A stretch of DNA of 6,000 bases from Candidatus Staskawiczbacteria bacterium RIFCSPHIGHO2_02_FULL_34_10 (GTDB taxonomy: Bacteria > Patescibacteriota > Minisyncoccia > Minisyncoccales > Staskawiczbacteraceae). Location of the stretch: contig MHOR01000001.1 of assembly GCA_001821915.1 (NCBI GenBank), positions 778 through 6,777 on the forward strand. Reading direction: 5' to 3'. Position 1 is the first letter of the stretch, and each line of letters opens with the position of its first letter. Shown one piece after another: positions 1-4,659 of the stretch. The notes beneath the pieces are model-generated. The model was not told the DNA's origin. It saw only the letters and a list, made by a program, of their open reading frames with translations, and did not search any database. The position numbers and the translations under genes were made by a program.

Positions 1-561
1 ACTACTGGTGTTTCTAATCAATCAGGGGAGCCAAACCAGCAATCAGTTTTAGTAAAACCAGCCCCAGCCACTAATTCCCTTGTTTATAATACAACTTATT
101 ATTGGAGGGTAATGGTTACAGATTCAATGGAAACTTCTTCCACATGGACATGTAATGGAGCAGGTGGATCTTGTCCGGGATTTTTATATACAACTCGTAT
201 TCACTCTGGGCCAAGTGTTGATTTCACGTTTTCTCCAAATCCCGTAAGACCAGGAGACCCAACCGATTTTACAGATCAATCAAAATGCTATAATAATAGT
301 GGTATTCAAGTCGCTTGTTCTTCATGGCACTATAATTTTGGAGATGGTGGTTCAAGTTTTAGTCAAAATCCTGCCCATACTTATACTGCGTCACAAGATT
401 ATGTTGCAGATTTAACGGTTTCTGATGGCACTGGTTCTTGTTTAACAGAACAAAGGATTACTGTTTGTAACTTTAGCGCTACTGGATATATAAACTGGTA
501 TGAAATTTCACCTTTTGGCTCCTTGCATAACTTTTTTGCCAACGATATTAGTTGTTTTTAA
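1..561 (+). CDS. Secreted Fn3/PKD-domain surface protein, C-terminal part (5' end outside window)
   Basis: The reading frame is open from base 1 to a TAA at 559-561, so this is the last 186 residues of a larger protein whose start lies upstream. Near the left edge the motif TYYWRVMVTDS resembles the F/G-strand region of fibronectin-III or Ig-like folds. Further on, FTFSPNPVRPGDPTDFTDQS leads into WHYNFGDGGSS, then NPAHTYTASQDYVADLTVSD, which is a textbook PKD domain (WDFGDG and HTY-x-x-x-G-x-Y-x-V-x-L-x-V-x-D signatures). Domains of this kind are extracellular beta-sandwiches found in cell-surface and adhesion proteins. Six cysteines in the visible part suggest disulfides, which fits export. 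The last 30 or so residues (from CNFSATGYINWYEI) match no domain I recognise. No sorting motif or membrane anchor is visible. An intrinsic terminator follows, so it is transcriptionally separate from rpmF. Domain assignment is confident; exact function is unknown. Confidence 0.85.
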   Translation, partial: TTGVSNQSGEPNQQSVLVKPAPATNSLVYNTTYYWRVMVTDSMETSSTWTCNGAGGSCPGFLYTTRIHSGPSVDFTFSPNPVRPGDPTDFTDQSKCYNNSGIQVACSSWHYNFGDGGSSFSQNPAHTYTASQDYVADLTVSDGTGSCLTEQRITVCNFSATGYINWYEISPFGSLHNFFANDISCF

Positions 562-588
562 TTATTTTACAATTTTTAAAAAAAATTA

Positions 589-628
589 AATCCAGTGGAA
601 TTATAAGTAAAATTCCATTGGATTTTTT
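589..628 (+). terminator. Intrinsic terminator after the PKD gene
   Basis: A 14-bp stem (589-602 pairing with 611-624, one G-U pair) with an 8-nt loop runs into a T6 tract at 623-628. It lies 27 bases after the stop codon and separates the surface-protein gene from the rpmF block. Confidence 0.85.
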
Positions 629-665
629 GTAAATATTGCAAAAAAATGATTTATATGATAAATTA

Positions 666-807
666 AGATTGTTAATAATATTACAACTGGAAGGGGGTCG
701 GGGAAACTTCGGTTTCCCCGTGTAGGAAATTATTCAAAACCAAGGGTTTTGAAAGAGCTCGCCCCAGTTTACGGGGCGAGTGACAAAACTCTGTGACTTC
801 AATGGCT
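666..807 (+). repeat. Structured leader repeat, copy 1, reaching the rpmF start
   Basis: This 142-nt segment recurs at 1095-1236 before nusB. From 684 to the start codon the two copies differ at only about 8 of 118 positions; upstream of 684 the similarity is weaker. Three hairpins are visible: 699-707/712-720, 9 bp closed by a C(UUCG)G tetraloop; 733-741/745-753, 9 bp; and 758-765/773-780, 8 bp, GC-rich, with a 7-nt loop. The element ends at a fixed distance from the gene, and the copies still match through the first two codons (Met-Ala). No Shine-Dalgarno sequence precedes the ATG. The position suggests a 5'-UTR element controlling translation or transcript stability. I cannot match it to a named riboswitch or ribosomal-protein leader. 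Confidence 0.85.
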
Positions 808-1086
808 GTTCCAAGACATAAACATACACGTTCAAGCGTAGGACAACGCAGGATGCATATTTTTATCACACCTGTGTCTTTGGCAACTTGTAAAAAATGT
901 TCAAAGCCCATAAGACCTCATTCTATTTGTAAACATTGCGGATATTATAAGGACAAGGAATTTATCAATGTATTAGGTAAACTTACAAAAAAGGAGAAAA
1001 AAATAAGAGAAAAAGAAATAAAAGATACGCAAAAAGATCAAAAATTGGGCGGAGGAATGAGTATGGAAGAACTTTCGAAGAAATAA
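802..1086 (+). CDS. rpmF: Large ribosomal subunit protein bL32 with C-terminal extension
   Basis: This 94-residue protein is ribosomal protein L32, a small zinc-ribbon component of the 50S subunit. The N-terminus MAVPRHKHTRSSVGQRR is the family signature (usually MAVPKxKxSxSRRxxRR). The zinc-binding cysteines form two pairs, C30/C33 and C43/C46, followed by GYY. L32 is usually about 57 to 60 residues; here a Lys/Glu-rich tail of some 35 residues follows, with a Gly-Gly-Gly-Met segment. I chose ATG 802 because it gives the canonical N-terminus. A GTG at 793 in the same frame lies inside the repeated leader and would add three unconserved residues. There is no Shine-Dalgarno sequence. The next gene is nusB, with a second copy of the same leader between them, so the two may be regulated alike. 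Confidence 0.95.
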   Translation: MAVPRHKHTRSSVGQRRMHIFITPVSLATCKKCSKPIRPHSICKHCGYYKDKEFINVLGKLTKKEKKIREKEIKDTQKDQKLGGGMSMEELSKK

Positions 1087-1094
1087 ATCATTGG

Positions 1095-1236
1095 AGATTA
1101 ATTAATAGTATTTCAACTGGAAGGGGGTCGGGGAAACTTCGGTTTCCCCGTGTAGGAAATTATTCAAAACCGAGGGTTTTGAAAGAGCGAACCCTAGTTT
1201 ACGGGCGAGCGACAAAACTCTGTGACTTCTATGGCT
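1095..1236 (+). repeat. Structured leader repeat, copy 2, reaching the nusB start
   Basis: This is the second copy of the element at 666-807. The first two hairpins are preserved exactly (1129-1137/1142-1150 with a UUCG loop; 1163-1171/1175-1183, the single change A to G lying in the loop). The third is weakened: the 5' arm has four changes and the 3' arm has lost one G, leaving an inner 3 bp and an outer 2 bp around a 3x3 internal loop. The segment 1212-1229 before the start codon is identical to that in copy 1. The constancy of the distal segment and of the first two hairpins suggests they are the functional core. Confidence 0.85.
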
Positions 1237-1653
1237 AGTCGGCACTTATCACGTTCAATAGCAATGCAAAGCTTGTATGAGTGGGATTTTTATGGTAAAA
1301 AAGATTCCTTAGAAAAAATAGTTGAAAGAAATATTAGTGATTTTGGTCCTGGATTAGAAGACTTAAATTTTGTAAGATCGTTAGTTCAAGGCGTTACAAG
1401 CCATATTAGCAATATAGATAAAATTATTGAAAAAGCAGCGCCCGAATGGCCAATATCACAAATACCGCTTATTGATAGAAATGTGTTAAGAATAGGCCTT
1501 TTTGAGCTTTTATATAGTAATAAAGATGAAGTTCCGCCTAAAGTAGCCATAAATGAAGCGATTGAATTGGCAAAAACATTTTCTGGAACTACATCTGGTA
1601 AATTTGTAAATGGGGTACTTGGAACGGTGTTTAAACAACTAGAGAGTCAATAA
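1231..1653 (+). CDS. nusB: Transcription antitermination factor NusB
   Basis: This 140-residue protein is NusB, an all-helical RNA-binding factor that, with NusE (S10), binds boxA RNA and supports antitermination during rRNA transcription. Family features in order are MASRHLSRSIAMQSLYEWD at the N-terminus (basic first helix plus A-x-Q-x-LY), the central W-P-I-S-Q-I-P-L-I-D-R-N-V-LR-I-G-L-F-E-LL segment, and the C-terminal V-A-I-N-E-A-I-E-L-A-K-T-F and F-V-N-G-V-L-G blocks. Length is normal for the family. ATG 1231 gives the expected N-terminus; the in-frame GTG at 1222 is leader sequence shared with rpmF. No Shine-Dalgarno site precedes it. A 105-nt junction separates it from rnc, filled by a long hairpin that begins on the base after the stop codon. 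Confidence 0.95.
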   Translation: MASRHLSRSIAMQSLYEWDFYGKKDSLEKIVERNISDFGPGLEDLNFVRSLVQGVTSHISNIDKIIEKAAPEWPISQIPLIDRNVLRIGLFELLYSNKDEVPPKVAINEAIELAKTFSGTTSGKFVNGVLGTVFKQLESQ

Positions 1654-1752
1654 TGCGATACCAATATACGAATGCATACTAATAATACGAATGATAAAAA
1701 CAAACGCGTCGTTATTAGTATAATTAGTATGAATTAGTATATTAGCATCGCA
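1654..1752 (+). promoter_or_regulatory. 42-position hairpin filling the nusB-rnc junction; candidate RNase III target
   Basis: Bases 1654-1695 pair with 1711-1752 in strict register over 42 positions: 34 Watson-Crick pairs, 2 G-U pairs and 6 isolated mismatches, with a 15-nt loop. The stem starts on the first base after the nusB stop and ends six bases before the rnc ATG. It lacks a T-tract, so it is not an intrinsic terminator. RNase III cleaves long stems of this kind, and autogenous cleavage of the rnc leader is known in E. coli. The same role is inferred here from position and shape only. Confidence 0.8.
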
Positions 1753-1758
1753 CTTTAA

Positions 1759-2457
1759 ATGAAACAGTTTGACTTATTTGAAAAAAAATTAGGCTTGAAT
1801 TTTAAAAATAAAGATCTTTTAACACAAGCATTTGTGCACAGGTCCTATTTAAATGAAAATCCAGAATTTAATTTAGACCAAAATGAAAGACTGGAATTTT
1901 TAGGGGATGCAGTTTTAGAATTAGTAGTTACAGTATATCTTTACAACGAATACCCTAAAAAAGCTGAAGGGGAATTAACAAACTGGAGAGCCGCTTTGGT
2001 CAATGCCAAAATGCTAACATCAGTTGCGGAAGAATTAGGCTTTAATGATTTTTTATTATTATCCCGTGGAGAGACAAAAGAATTAGGAAAAGCAAGGCAA
2101 TATATTTTGGCAAATACTTTTGAGGCACTAATTGGCGCAATATATTTAGATTCAGGATATGAACCATGCGATATATTTATCAAAAAGTATTTATTAAAAA
2201 AATTACCACTTATTATACAGGAAAAGCTTTATAAAGATGCTAAGTCACACTTTCAGGAAGAAGCTCAAGACAAAAATGGAATCACCCCAGTTTATAAAGT
2301 TATAAAAGAATGGGGACCAGATCACAAAAAGAAGTTTACCGTGGGGGTATATTTAAATGAGGAGATGATCGCAGAAGGGGAAGGTTATTCAAAGCAAGAG
2401 GCAGAAGAAGAATCGGCAAAGGAAGCCTTAAAAGTAAAAAAGTGGGTGAGCGATTAG
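1759..2457 (+). CDS. rnc: Ribonuclease III
   Basis: This 232-residue protein is RNase III, the Mg2+-dependent endonuclease that cuts double-stranded RNA in rRNA precursors and structured mRNAs. The catalytic domain covers about residues 1-150: HRSYLNENP, then the signature NERLEFLGD (42-50) with E43, E46 and D50 matching E. coli E38, E41 and D45. The second acidic cluster reads ANTFEALIGAIYLDSGY, with E122 matching catalytic E117. The position of E. coli D114 is Asn (N119), a substitution I believe occurs in other lineages. A double-stranded-RNA-binding domain follows (about 160-226: SHFQEEAQ, then GEGYSKQEAEEESAKEAL). Length is normal. ATG 1759 gives the expected N-terminus and has no Shine-Dalgarno site. 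Long inverted repeats flank the gene on both sides, which suggests feedback by the enzyme on its own transcript. Confidence 0.96.
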   Translation: MKQFDLFEKKLGLNFKNKDLLTQAFVHRSYLNENPEFNLDQNERLEFLGDAVLELVVTVYLYNEYPKKAEGELTNWRAALVNAKMLTSVAEELGFNDFLLLSRGETKELGKARQYILANTFEALIGAIYLDSGYEPCDIFIKKYLLKKLPLIIQEKLYKDAKSHFQEEAQDKNGITPVYKVIKEWGPDHKKKFTVGVYLNEEMIAEGEGYSKQEAEEESAKEALKVKKWVSD

Positions 2458-2580
2458 CGAACCCACCCCGCCCTCTATGCAGTTAGAGGCGGCAAATAAA
2501 GTATATAATTATAAAACAATATTTAGGCATTTCGCTCTTTATAATAACAGCTTAGAGGGCGGGGTGCTCATTACATTCGC
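2457..2580 (+). promoter_or_regulatory. rpsP leader with two mutually exclusive stems
   Basis: A perfect 14-bp GC-rich stem joins 2464-2477 to 2553-2566 across about 75 AT-rich bases, and an outer 5-bp pairing joins 2457-2461 to 2576-2580, ending on the base before the rpsP ATG. The 5' arm can instead form a local hairpin: 2468-2477 with 2484-2492 (9 bp, one bulged C, 6-nt loop). The two cannot coexist, so the leader can switch between an open and a closed form ahead of the start codon. A TATAAT at 2504-2509 lies in the loop but has no convincing -35 box. Confidence 0.65.
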
Positions 2581-3018
2581 ATGTTAACAATAAGGCTCAC
2601 AAGAAAAGGGAAAAAAAACCAACCATTCTTTAGGGTGGTGGTTATTGACAAAAGAAGGTCAACAAAAGGTGGTAGGCCATCTGAAATTTTAGGCTATGTT
2701 GACCCATTAACTAAAAGAAAATCCTTAAAAAAAGAAAGGATTTTGTATTGGTTGGGGGTTGGGGCAAAAGCATCTCCAACAGTGCATAACTTATTAGTTT
2801 CAGAAAAAATTATAGATGCTAAAAAAATAAATAAATTCAAAAAAAGTAAAAAAGCGGTAGCTCCGACTCCAATAACACCCGCAAGTGTTCCTACAGCATC
2901 AACAACTCTAGCGCCAGAACCTGCAACAGAAAAGCCAGTAGAAATTCTAGCGCCGGTTGTAGAGACTCCGGTAGTTGAAAAACCAACAGAATTACCCAAA
3001 GAAGAACTAAAAACATAA
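2581..3018 (+). CDS. rpsP: Small ribosomal subunit protein bS16 with long acidic/Pro-rich tail
   Basis: The first 80 or so of 145 residues are ribosomal protein S16, a 30S assembly protein that binds 16S rRNA. The N-terminus MLTIRLTRKGKKNQPFFRVV, then DKRRSTKGGRPSEILGYVDP and the later RILYWLGVGAKASPTV block are diagnostic. After a Lys-rich linker (about 82-90) comes a low-complexity tail of some 50 residues built from Pro, Ala, Val, Thr and Glu, with loosely repeated PVxE/PVVE units. Bacterial S16 is usually 80 to 90 residues, so the tail is an addition, probably disordered and solvent-exposed. The ATG has no Shine-Dalgarno site and immediately follows the 3' side of the leader structure. 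An intrinsic terminator lies 36 bases after the stop. Confidence 0.95.
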   Translation: MLTIRLTRKGKKNQPFFRVVVIDKRRSTKGGRPSEILGYVDPLTKRKSLKKERILYWLGVGAKASPTVHNLLVSEKIIDAKKINKFKKSKKAVAPTPITPASVPTASTTLAPEPATEKPVEILAPVVETPVVEKPTELPKEELKT

Positions 3019-3053
3019 TCTCTATTGTGCGACAAAAGACGCTAAAAAGAACT

Positions 3054-3084
3054 AAAAATTACTACGTTCGACGTAGTAGTTTTT
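3054..3084 (+). terminator. Intrinsic terminator after rpsP
   Basis: The stem 3054-3067/3071-3084 has 14 pairs, with one G-U and a 3-nt loop, and ends in T5. The flanking A5 and T5 tracts make it potentially bidirectional. It isolates rpsP from the accessory block downstream. Confidence 0.85.
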
Positions 3085-3137
3085 GATTGAAATAGTCGTA
3101 AAATAGCCCATTTTCACCATTTTTACCTCTAAAACTA

Positions 3138-3166
3138 TTGACAAGCACCTTTGATAGTGATATAAT
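3138..3166 (+). promoter_or_regulatory. Consensus sigma70 promoter driving the cassette block
   Basis: TTGACA (3138-3143) and TATAAT (3161-3166) are both perfect consensus hexamers with an ideal 17-bp spacer. Transcription would start near 3173, about 35 bases before the first composite repeat. Lying between the rpsP terminator and the first small gene, it is positioned to transcribe the whole array, much as a Pc promoter does in an integron (an analogy only). Confidence 0.85.
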
Positions 3167-3207
3167 TAAAGAAGAGGATAAATAAGGAAAGTAATTTGAA
3201 AACTTTA

Positions 3208-3341
3208 GGGAAACATGATAACAATTGGATTTAAGTTTCCCGCCTTTCTTTCAGGTCACCGTTGGTAAGCGCCAAGCGTAGAAATATTGCTTATGTAATA
3301 CGCGAAACGCTCACGCTACCAAGGATGATTTGAAAGAAGGG
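3208..3341 (+). repeat. Composite palindrome 1 (hairpin A1 + palindrome B1)
   Basis: A1 pairs GGGAAAC (3208-3214) with GTTTCCC (3235-3241). B1 follows at once: CTTTCA (3248-3253) pairs with TGAAAG (3331-3336), flanked by CC/GG with TTT opposite AA, which leaves one extra base on the left arm. The interior, about 77 bases, is itself strongly palindromic: TTGGTA-A-GCG (3271 region leftward) faces CGCTACCAA (3314-3322), and a further GCGTA...TACGC pairing lies inside. No T-tract follows, so it is not an intrinsic terminator. This copy follows the promoter, not a gene. Confidence 0.75.
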
Positions 3342-3397
3342 ATTGCGCGCTAGTCTTTCGTATTTTGCGACGGGTGGTGTGCAAAACTTTCAGTACA

Positions 3398-3433
3398 GAA
3401 ATTTCTTGTCGTCATGACAAGAAATTTCATGGA
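3398..3433 (+). promoter_or_regulatory. Leader palindrome C1 before the 116-aa gene
   Basis: A perfect inverted repeat, GAAATTTCTTGTC (3398-3410) and GACAAGAAATTTC (3416-3428), has a 5-nt centre and ends 18 bases before the start codon. A near-identical element (3 changes in 36 bases) precedes the 68-aa gene at 4605-4640. The central GTCATGAC is also a palindrome and remains one (GCCATGGC) in the other copy. It could be an operator for a dimeric repressor or an RNA hairpin near the ribosome-binding site. Confidence 0.75.
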
Positions 3434-3446
3434 AGAAGGAGACATC

Positions 3447-3797
3447 ATGACGCGTAGTTTTTATGGTCCCAAGGTGGTCCTGGATTTTCAGGCAAGCTTG
3501 ACAAACCCGAAGGGTTTTTCAAAGTCTGCCGTCCTGCTGGTCATCAAGCAGACCGAGCCCGAGGACCGCGTGAAGAATCCGGAGGGATTTTTCAAGTGGG
3601 TCCGCCAGGTCGGGTTCTATGAGGTGACCAAGTTTTTGGACCGCTTCGGTCCGAAAGCCCTCGCGGCTTACTGGATCAGGCTCAATGCCTGGTACGACGC
3701 GAAAATCAAGAAGATCGATGATGGCGACGAGGCCGTCAAGAACTTCAAGGGGGACTGCCAAGCAGTCCTCGGACATTTTTCCTTCGTCGGCCACTAG
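3447..3797 (+). CDS. Unrecognised 116-aa cassette protein, paralogue of the 89-aa protein downstream
   Basis: I do not recognise this family. The product has 116 residues, is soluble by composition, and shows no signal peptide or membrane span. ATG 3447 is chosen because AAGGAG (3436-3441) lies five bases before it; in-frame ATGs at 3414 and 3429 lie in or beside palindrome C1. Residues 43-110 match residues 22-78 of the next gene: KNPE-x-FF-x-x-V, a conserved Gly, spaced Leu and Tyr residues, and a closing D-x-QA-V/I-LGH. An earlier NPKGF segment (20-24) echoes NPEGF (44-48), hinting at an internal repeat. Many codons end in C or G, unlike the AT-rich core genes, which suggests acquisition from elsewhere. 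It is flanked by composite palindromes 1 and 2. The aromatic, amphipathic pattern suggests a small helical domain, perhaps for protein binding; function is unknown. Confidence 0.8.
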   Translation: MTRSFYGPKVVLDFQASLTNPKGFSKSAVLLVIKQTEPEDRVKNPEGFFKWVRQVGFYEVTKFLDRFGPKALAAYWIRLNAWYDAKIKKIDDGDEAVKNFKGDCQAVLGHFSFVGH

Positions 3798-3819
3798 CCG
3801 ATGAAGCACAAAAAAACAT

Positions 3820-3894
3820 GGGGTGAATGGACATAAAAAATCCATCTACCCCCTTTTCTTTCAGATCATAAAAGTTTATGATTTGAAAGAAGGG
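3820..3894 (+). repeat. Composite palindrome 2 (A2 + B2)
   Basis: A2 pairs 3820-3831 with 3841-3852 (12 positions, one A/C mismatch, one G-U). B2 pairs 3858-3872 with 3875-3889 over 15 positions with a single G-U, then has TTTT opposite AA, then CCC (3851-3853) with GGG (3892-3894). The C-run is shared by both hairpins, so A2 and the outer part of B2 compete. A 35-nt stretch (3829-3863) is identical in copy 3. It begins 22 bases after the stop of the 116-aa gene and has no T-tract. Confidence 0.85.
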
Positions 3895-3903
3895 AAATCC
3901 ACC

Positions 3904-3923
3904 TTTGCGGTTTGTACCGCAAA
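3904..3923 (+). promoter_or_regulatory. Small hairpin in the leader of the 89-aa gene
   Basis: TTTGCGG (3904-3910) pairs with CCGCAAA (3917-3923) around a 6-nt loop. It lies between palindrome 2 and the ribosome-binding site of the next gene. It has no sequence match to palindromes C1/C2, so the cassettes do not all share one leader. Confidence 0.5.
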
Positions 3924-3959
3924 AACGGATAATAGGTCTTTTAGAAGGGGGGGTGTATA

Positions 3960-4229
3960 ATGAGTGAGTCATCCAAACAAACCACCCAAAGAAGCCAGTT
4001 AATGGTTTTTAAGGACCTGTCAAAAAATCCTGAAAAATTTTTCGAACGAGTCCAGAGAGACGGGTGTGACAGGATCGACCAGATCCTTGTTAAATTACCC
4101 GAGAACTCGCTTGTTGAGTACTCGGACGAATTAACCGAGTACCTTGATAAACATAAGAATTTGTCCAAGGATTTTCAGGCAATCCTCGGACATGACTGTT
4201 TCGGGACGTTAGAGTTCCGAAAAAACTGA
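3960..4229 (+). CDS. Unrecognised 89-aa cassette protein, paralogue of the 116-aa protein upstream
   Basis: This 89-residue soluble protein belongs to no family I recognise but is clearly related to its upstream neighbour. Residues 22-78 run KNPEKFFERV, a Gly at 35, Leu 43, Leu 51, Tyr 54, Leu 58, Asp 63, and the closing DFQAILGH (71-78), each matching the larger protein at a constant offset except for one gap of about 11 residues before the last motif. About 19 of 57 aligned residues are identical by eye. ATG 3960 is preceded by AGAAGGGG within a G7 run (3945-3951), a strong Shine-Dalgarno site. The stop TGA (4227-4229) forms the first bases of a 6-bp hairpin (4227-4244). The gene sits between composite palindromes 2 and 3. 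Two paralogues in separate cassettes suggest duplication or repeated capture of one family. Function is unknown. Confidence 0.8.
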   Translation: MSESSKQTTQRSQLMVFKDLSKNPEKFFERVQRDGCDRIDQILVKLPENSLVEYSDELTEYLDKHKNLSKDFQAILGHDCFGTLEFRKN

Positions 4230-4253
4230 CGGCTTCAACCGTCACAAACATAT

Positions 4254-4412
4254 GGGGCGGACGGACATAAAAAATCCATCTACCCCCTTTTCTTTCAAAT
4301 CATTACTTATAATTACAGGGATAACCGAATATCAGATTTATTCTAGATTTTCAGAAGTCATATATTTCCTTGTCCTAAGTTTATCGAAGGATTTAGTGAT
4401 TTGAAAGAAGGG
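4254..4412 (+). repeat. Composite palindrome 3 (A3 + B3), long interior
   Basis: A3 has the 12-nt arms of A2 (4254-4265 and 4275-4286), with GGGG/CCCC and GGA/TCC intact. B3 pairs CTTTCAAATCA (4292-4302) with TGATTTGAAAG (4397-4407), flanked by TTTT opposite AA and CCC/GGG. In A2/B2 the position after CTTTCA is a G-U pair; here it is A-T, so pairing is kept by a compensating change. The interior of 94 bases is much longer than in copies 2 and 4. Confidence 0.8.
4373..4391 (+). repeat. Degenerate REP-like palindrome inside B3
   Basis: TCCTAAGTTTATCGAAGGA resembles an AT-shifted form of the CCCTGAGCTTGTCGAAGGG palindrome that I recall as dispersed in many bacterial genomes. It occupies the 3' side of the B3 interior and may explain the extra length of that copy. 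Confidence 0.35.
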
Positions 4413-4475
4413 AGGCTAGGTGCCTTGCCTAGAACTTGAGAAGCTTTTTCCGCTTTTTGGCGGGAAGGAGAAAAC

Positions 4476-4571
4476 ATGAAGAAAGATAGTGACAAAGCAT
4501 ATGTCGCCCTTTGGGTTATTTTTGGAATTGTGTGGGCAAGTCTGGCCATCTCATTTCCTTGGGGTAGCTAG
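4476..4571 (+). CDS. 31-aa single-span membrane peptide in the third cassette
   Basis: ATG 4476 is preceded by GGAAGGAG (4463-4470) at a five-base spacing, one of the strongest ribosome-binding sites in the window, and opens a 31-codon frame ending in TAG at 4569-4571. The product begins with a charged MKKDSDK head, followed by about 18 hydrophobic residues (YVALWVIFGIVWASLAISF) and a short PWGS tail, so it would be a one-pass inner-membrane peptide. I do not recognise it. A 9-bp hairpin starts three bases after the stop, then palindrome C2 and the 68-aa gene. It shares its cassette with that gene, so the two may act together. The small size fits a membrane-acting toxin, a regulatory small protein or a phage-like peptide; nothing in the sequence separates these. 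Confidence 0.65.
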   Translation: MKKDSDKAYVALWVIFGIVWASLAISFPWGS

Positions 4572-4573
4572 AA

Positions 4574-4594
4574 AAAGAGACACGTTGTCTCTTT
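4574..4594 (+). promoter_or_regulatory. 9-bp hairpin between the 31-aa and 68-aa genes
   Basis: AAAGAGACA (4574-4582) pairs perfectly with TGTCTCTTT (4586-4594) around CGT. It lies just after the stop of the 31-aa gene. The three trailing T residues make it a weak terminator or an mRNA-stabilising hairpin. Confidence 0.5.
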
Positions 4595-4604
4595 GTACGT
4601 TGTG

Positions 4605-4640
4605 GAAATTTCTTGTCGCCATGGCAGGAAATTTCATGGA
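4605..4640 (+). promoter_or_regulatory. Leader palindrome C2 before the 68-aa gene
   Basis: This is the second copy of the element at 3398-3433. Arms 4605-4617 and 4623-4635 still pair at all 13 positions as RNA, two A-to-G changes giving G-U pairs. The central GTCATGAC has become GCCATGGC, a compensated change that keeps the symmetry. The shared ATGGA after the palindrome is in frame with the downstream gene in both copies, but a better-placed Shine-Dalgarno site lies between it and the chosen start. Confidence 0.75.
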
Positions 4641-4659
4641 CCTTAATAGGAGGATCATC

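Noticed and set aside
636..664. TTGCAA-17-TAAATT before the rpmF leader as a promoter
   Set aside because: Each hexamer matches consensus at only four of six positions in very AT-rich DNA. It may be real but cannot be supported.
793..801. GTG starts upstream of rpmF (793) and nusB (1222)
   Set aside because: Both lie in the duplicated leader and would add the same three residues to two unrelated proteins. The ATGs at 802 and 1231 give the family N-termini.
1719..1724. TATAAT in the nusB-rnc junction as an rnc promoter
   Set aside because: There is no -35 box at a suitable distance, and the sequence is part of the AT-rich arm of the long hairpin.
3243..3254. Pyrimidine-run-plus-CAG at each B palindrome, resembling a eukaryotic 3' splice site
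   Set aside because: The context is bacterial, no matching donor or intron core is visible, and the string is explained as one arm of the palindrome.
3215..3268. A 17-codon frame starting at ATG 3215 as a leader peptide
   Set aside because: It lies in the loop of hairpin A1 and runs into palindrome B1. The equivalent ATG in the other copies opens unrelated or immediately closed frames, so it is not conserved.
3820..3894. Composite palindromes as intrinsic terminators
   Set aside because: Neither strand has a T-tract after the stem, and one copy lies between the promoter and the first gene.
4227..4229. UGA recoded as glycine, as in some Candidate Phyla lineages
   Set aside because: UGA occurs only as a terminal codon here, no conserved glycine in the core proteins is encoded by it, and read-through of the 89-aa gene would run into palindrome 3.
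4489..4659. N-terminal extension of the 68-aa protein from GTG 4489
   Set aside because: It overlaps the 31-aa gene and palindrome C2 and lacks a ribosome-binding site, while AGGAGG sits six bases before ATG 4660.
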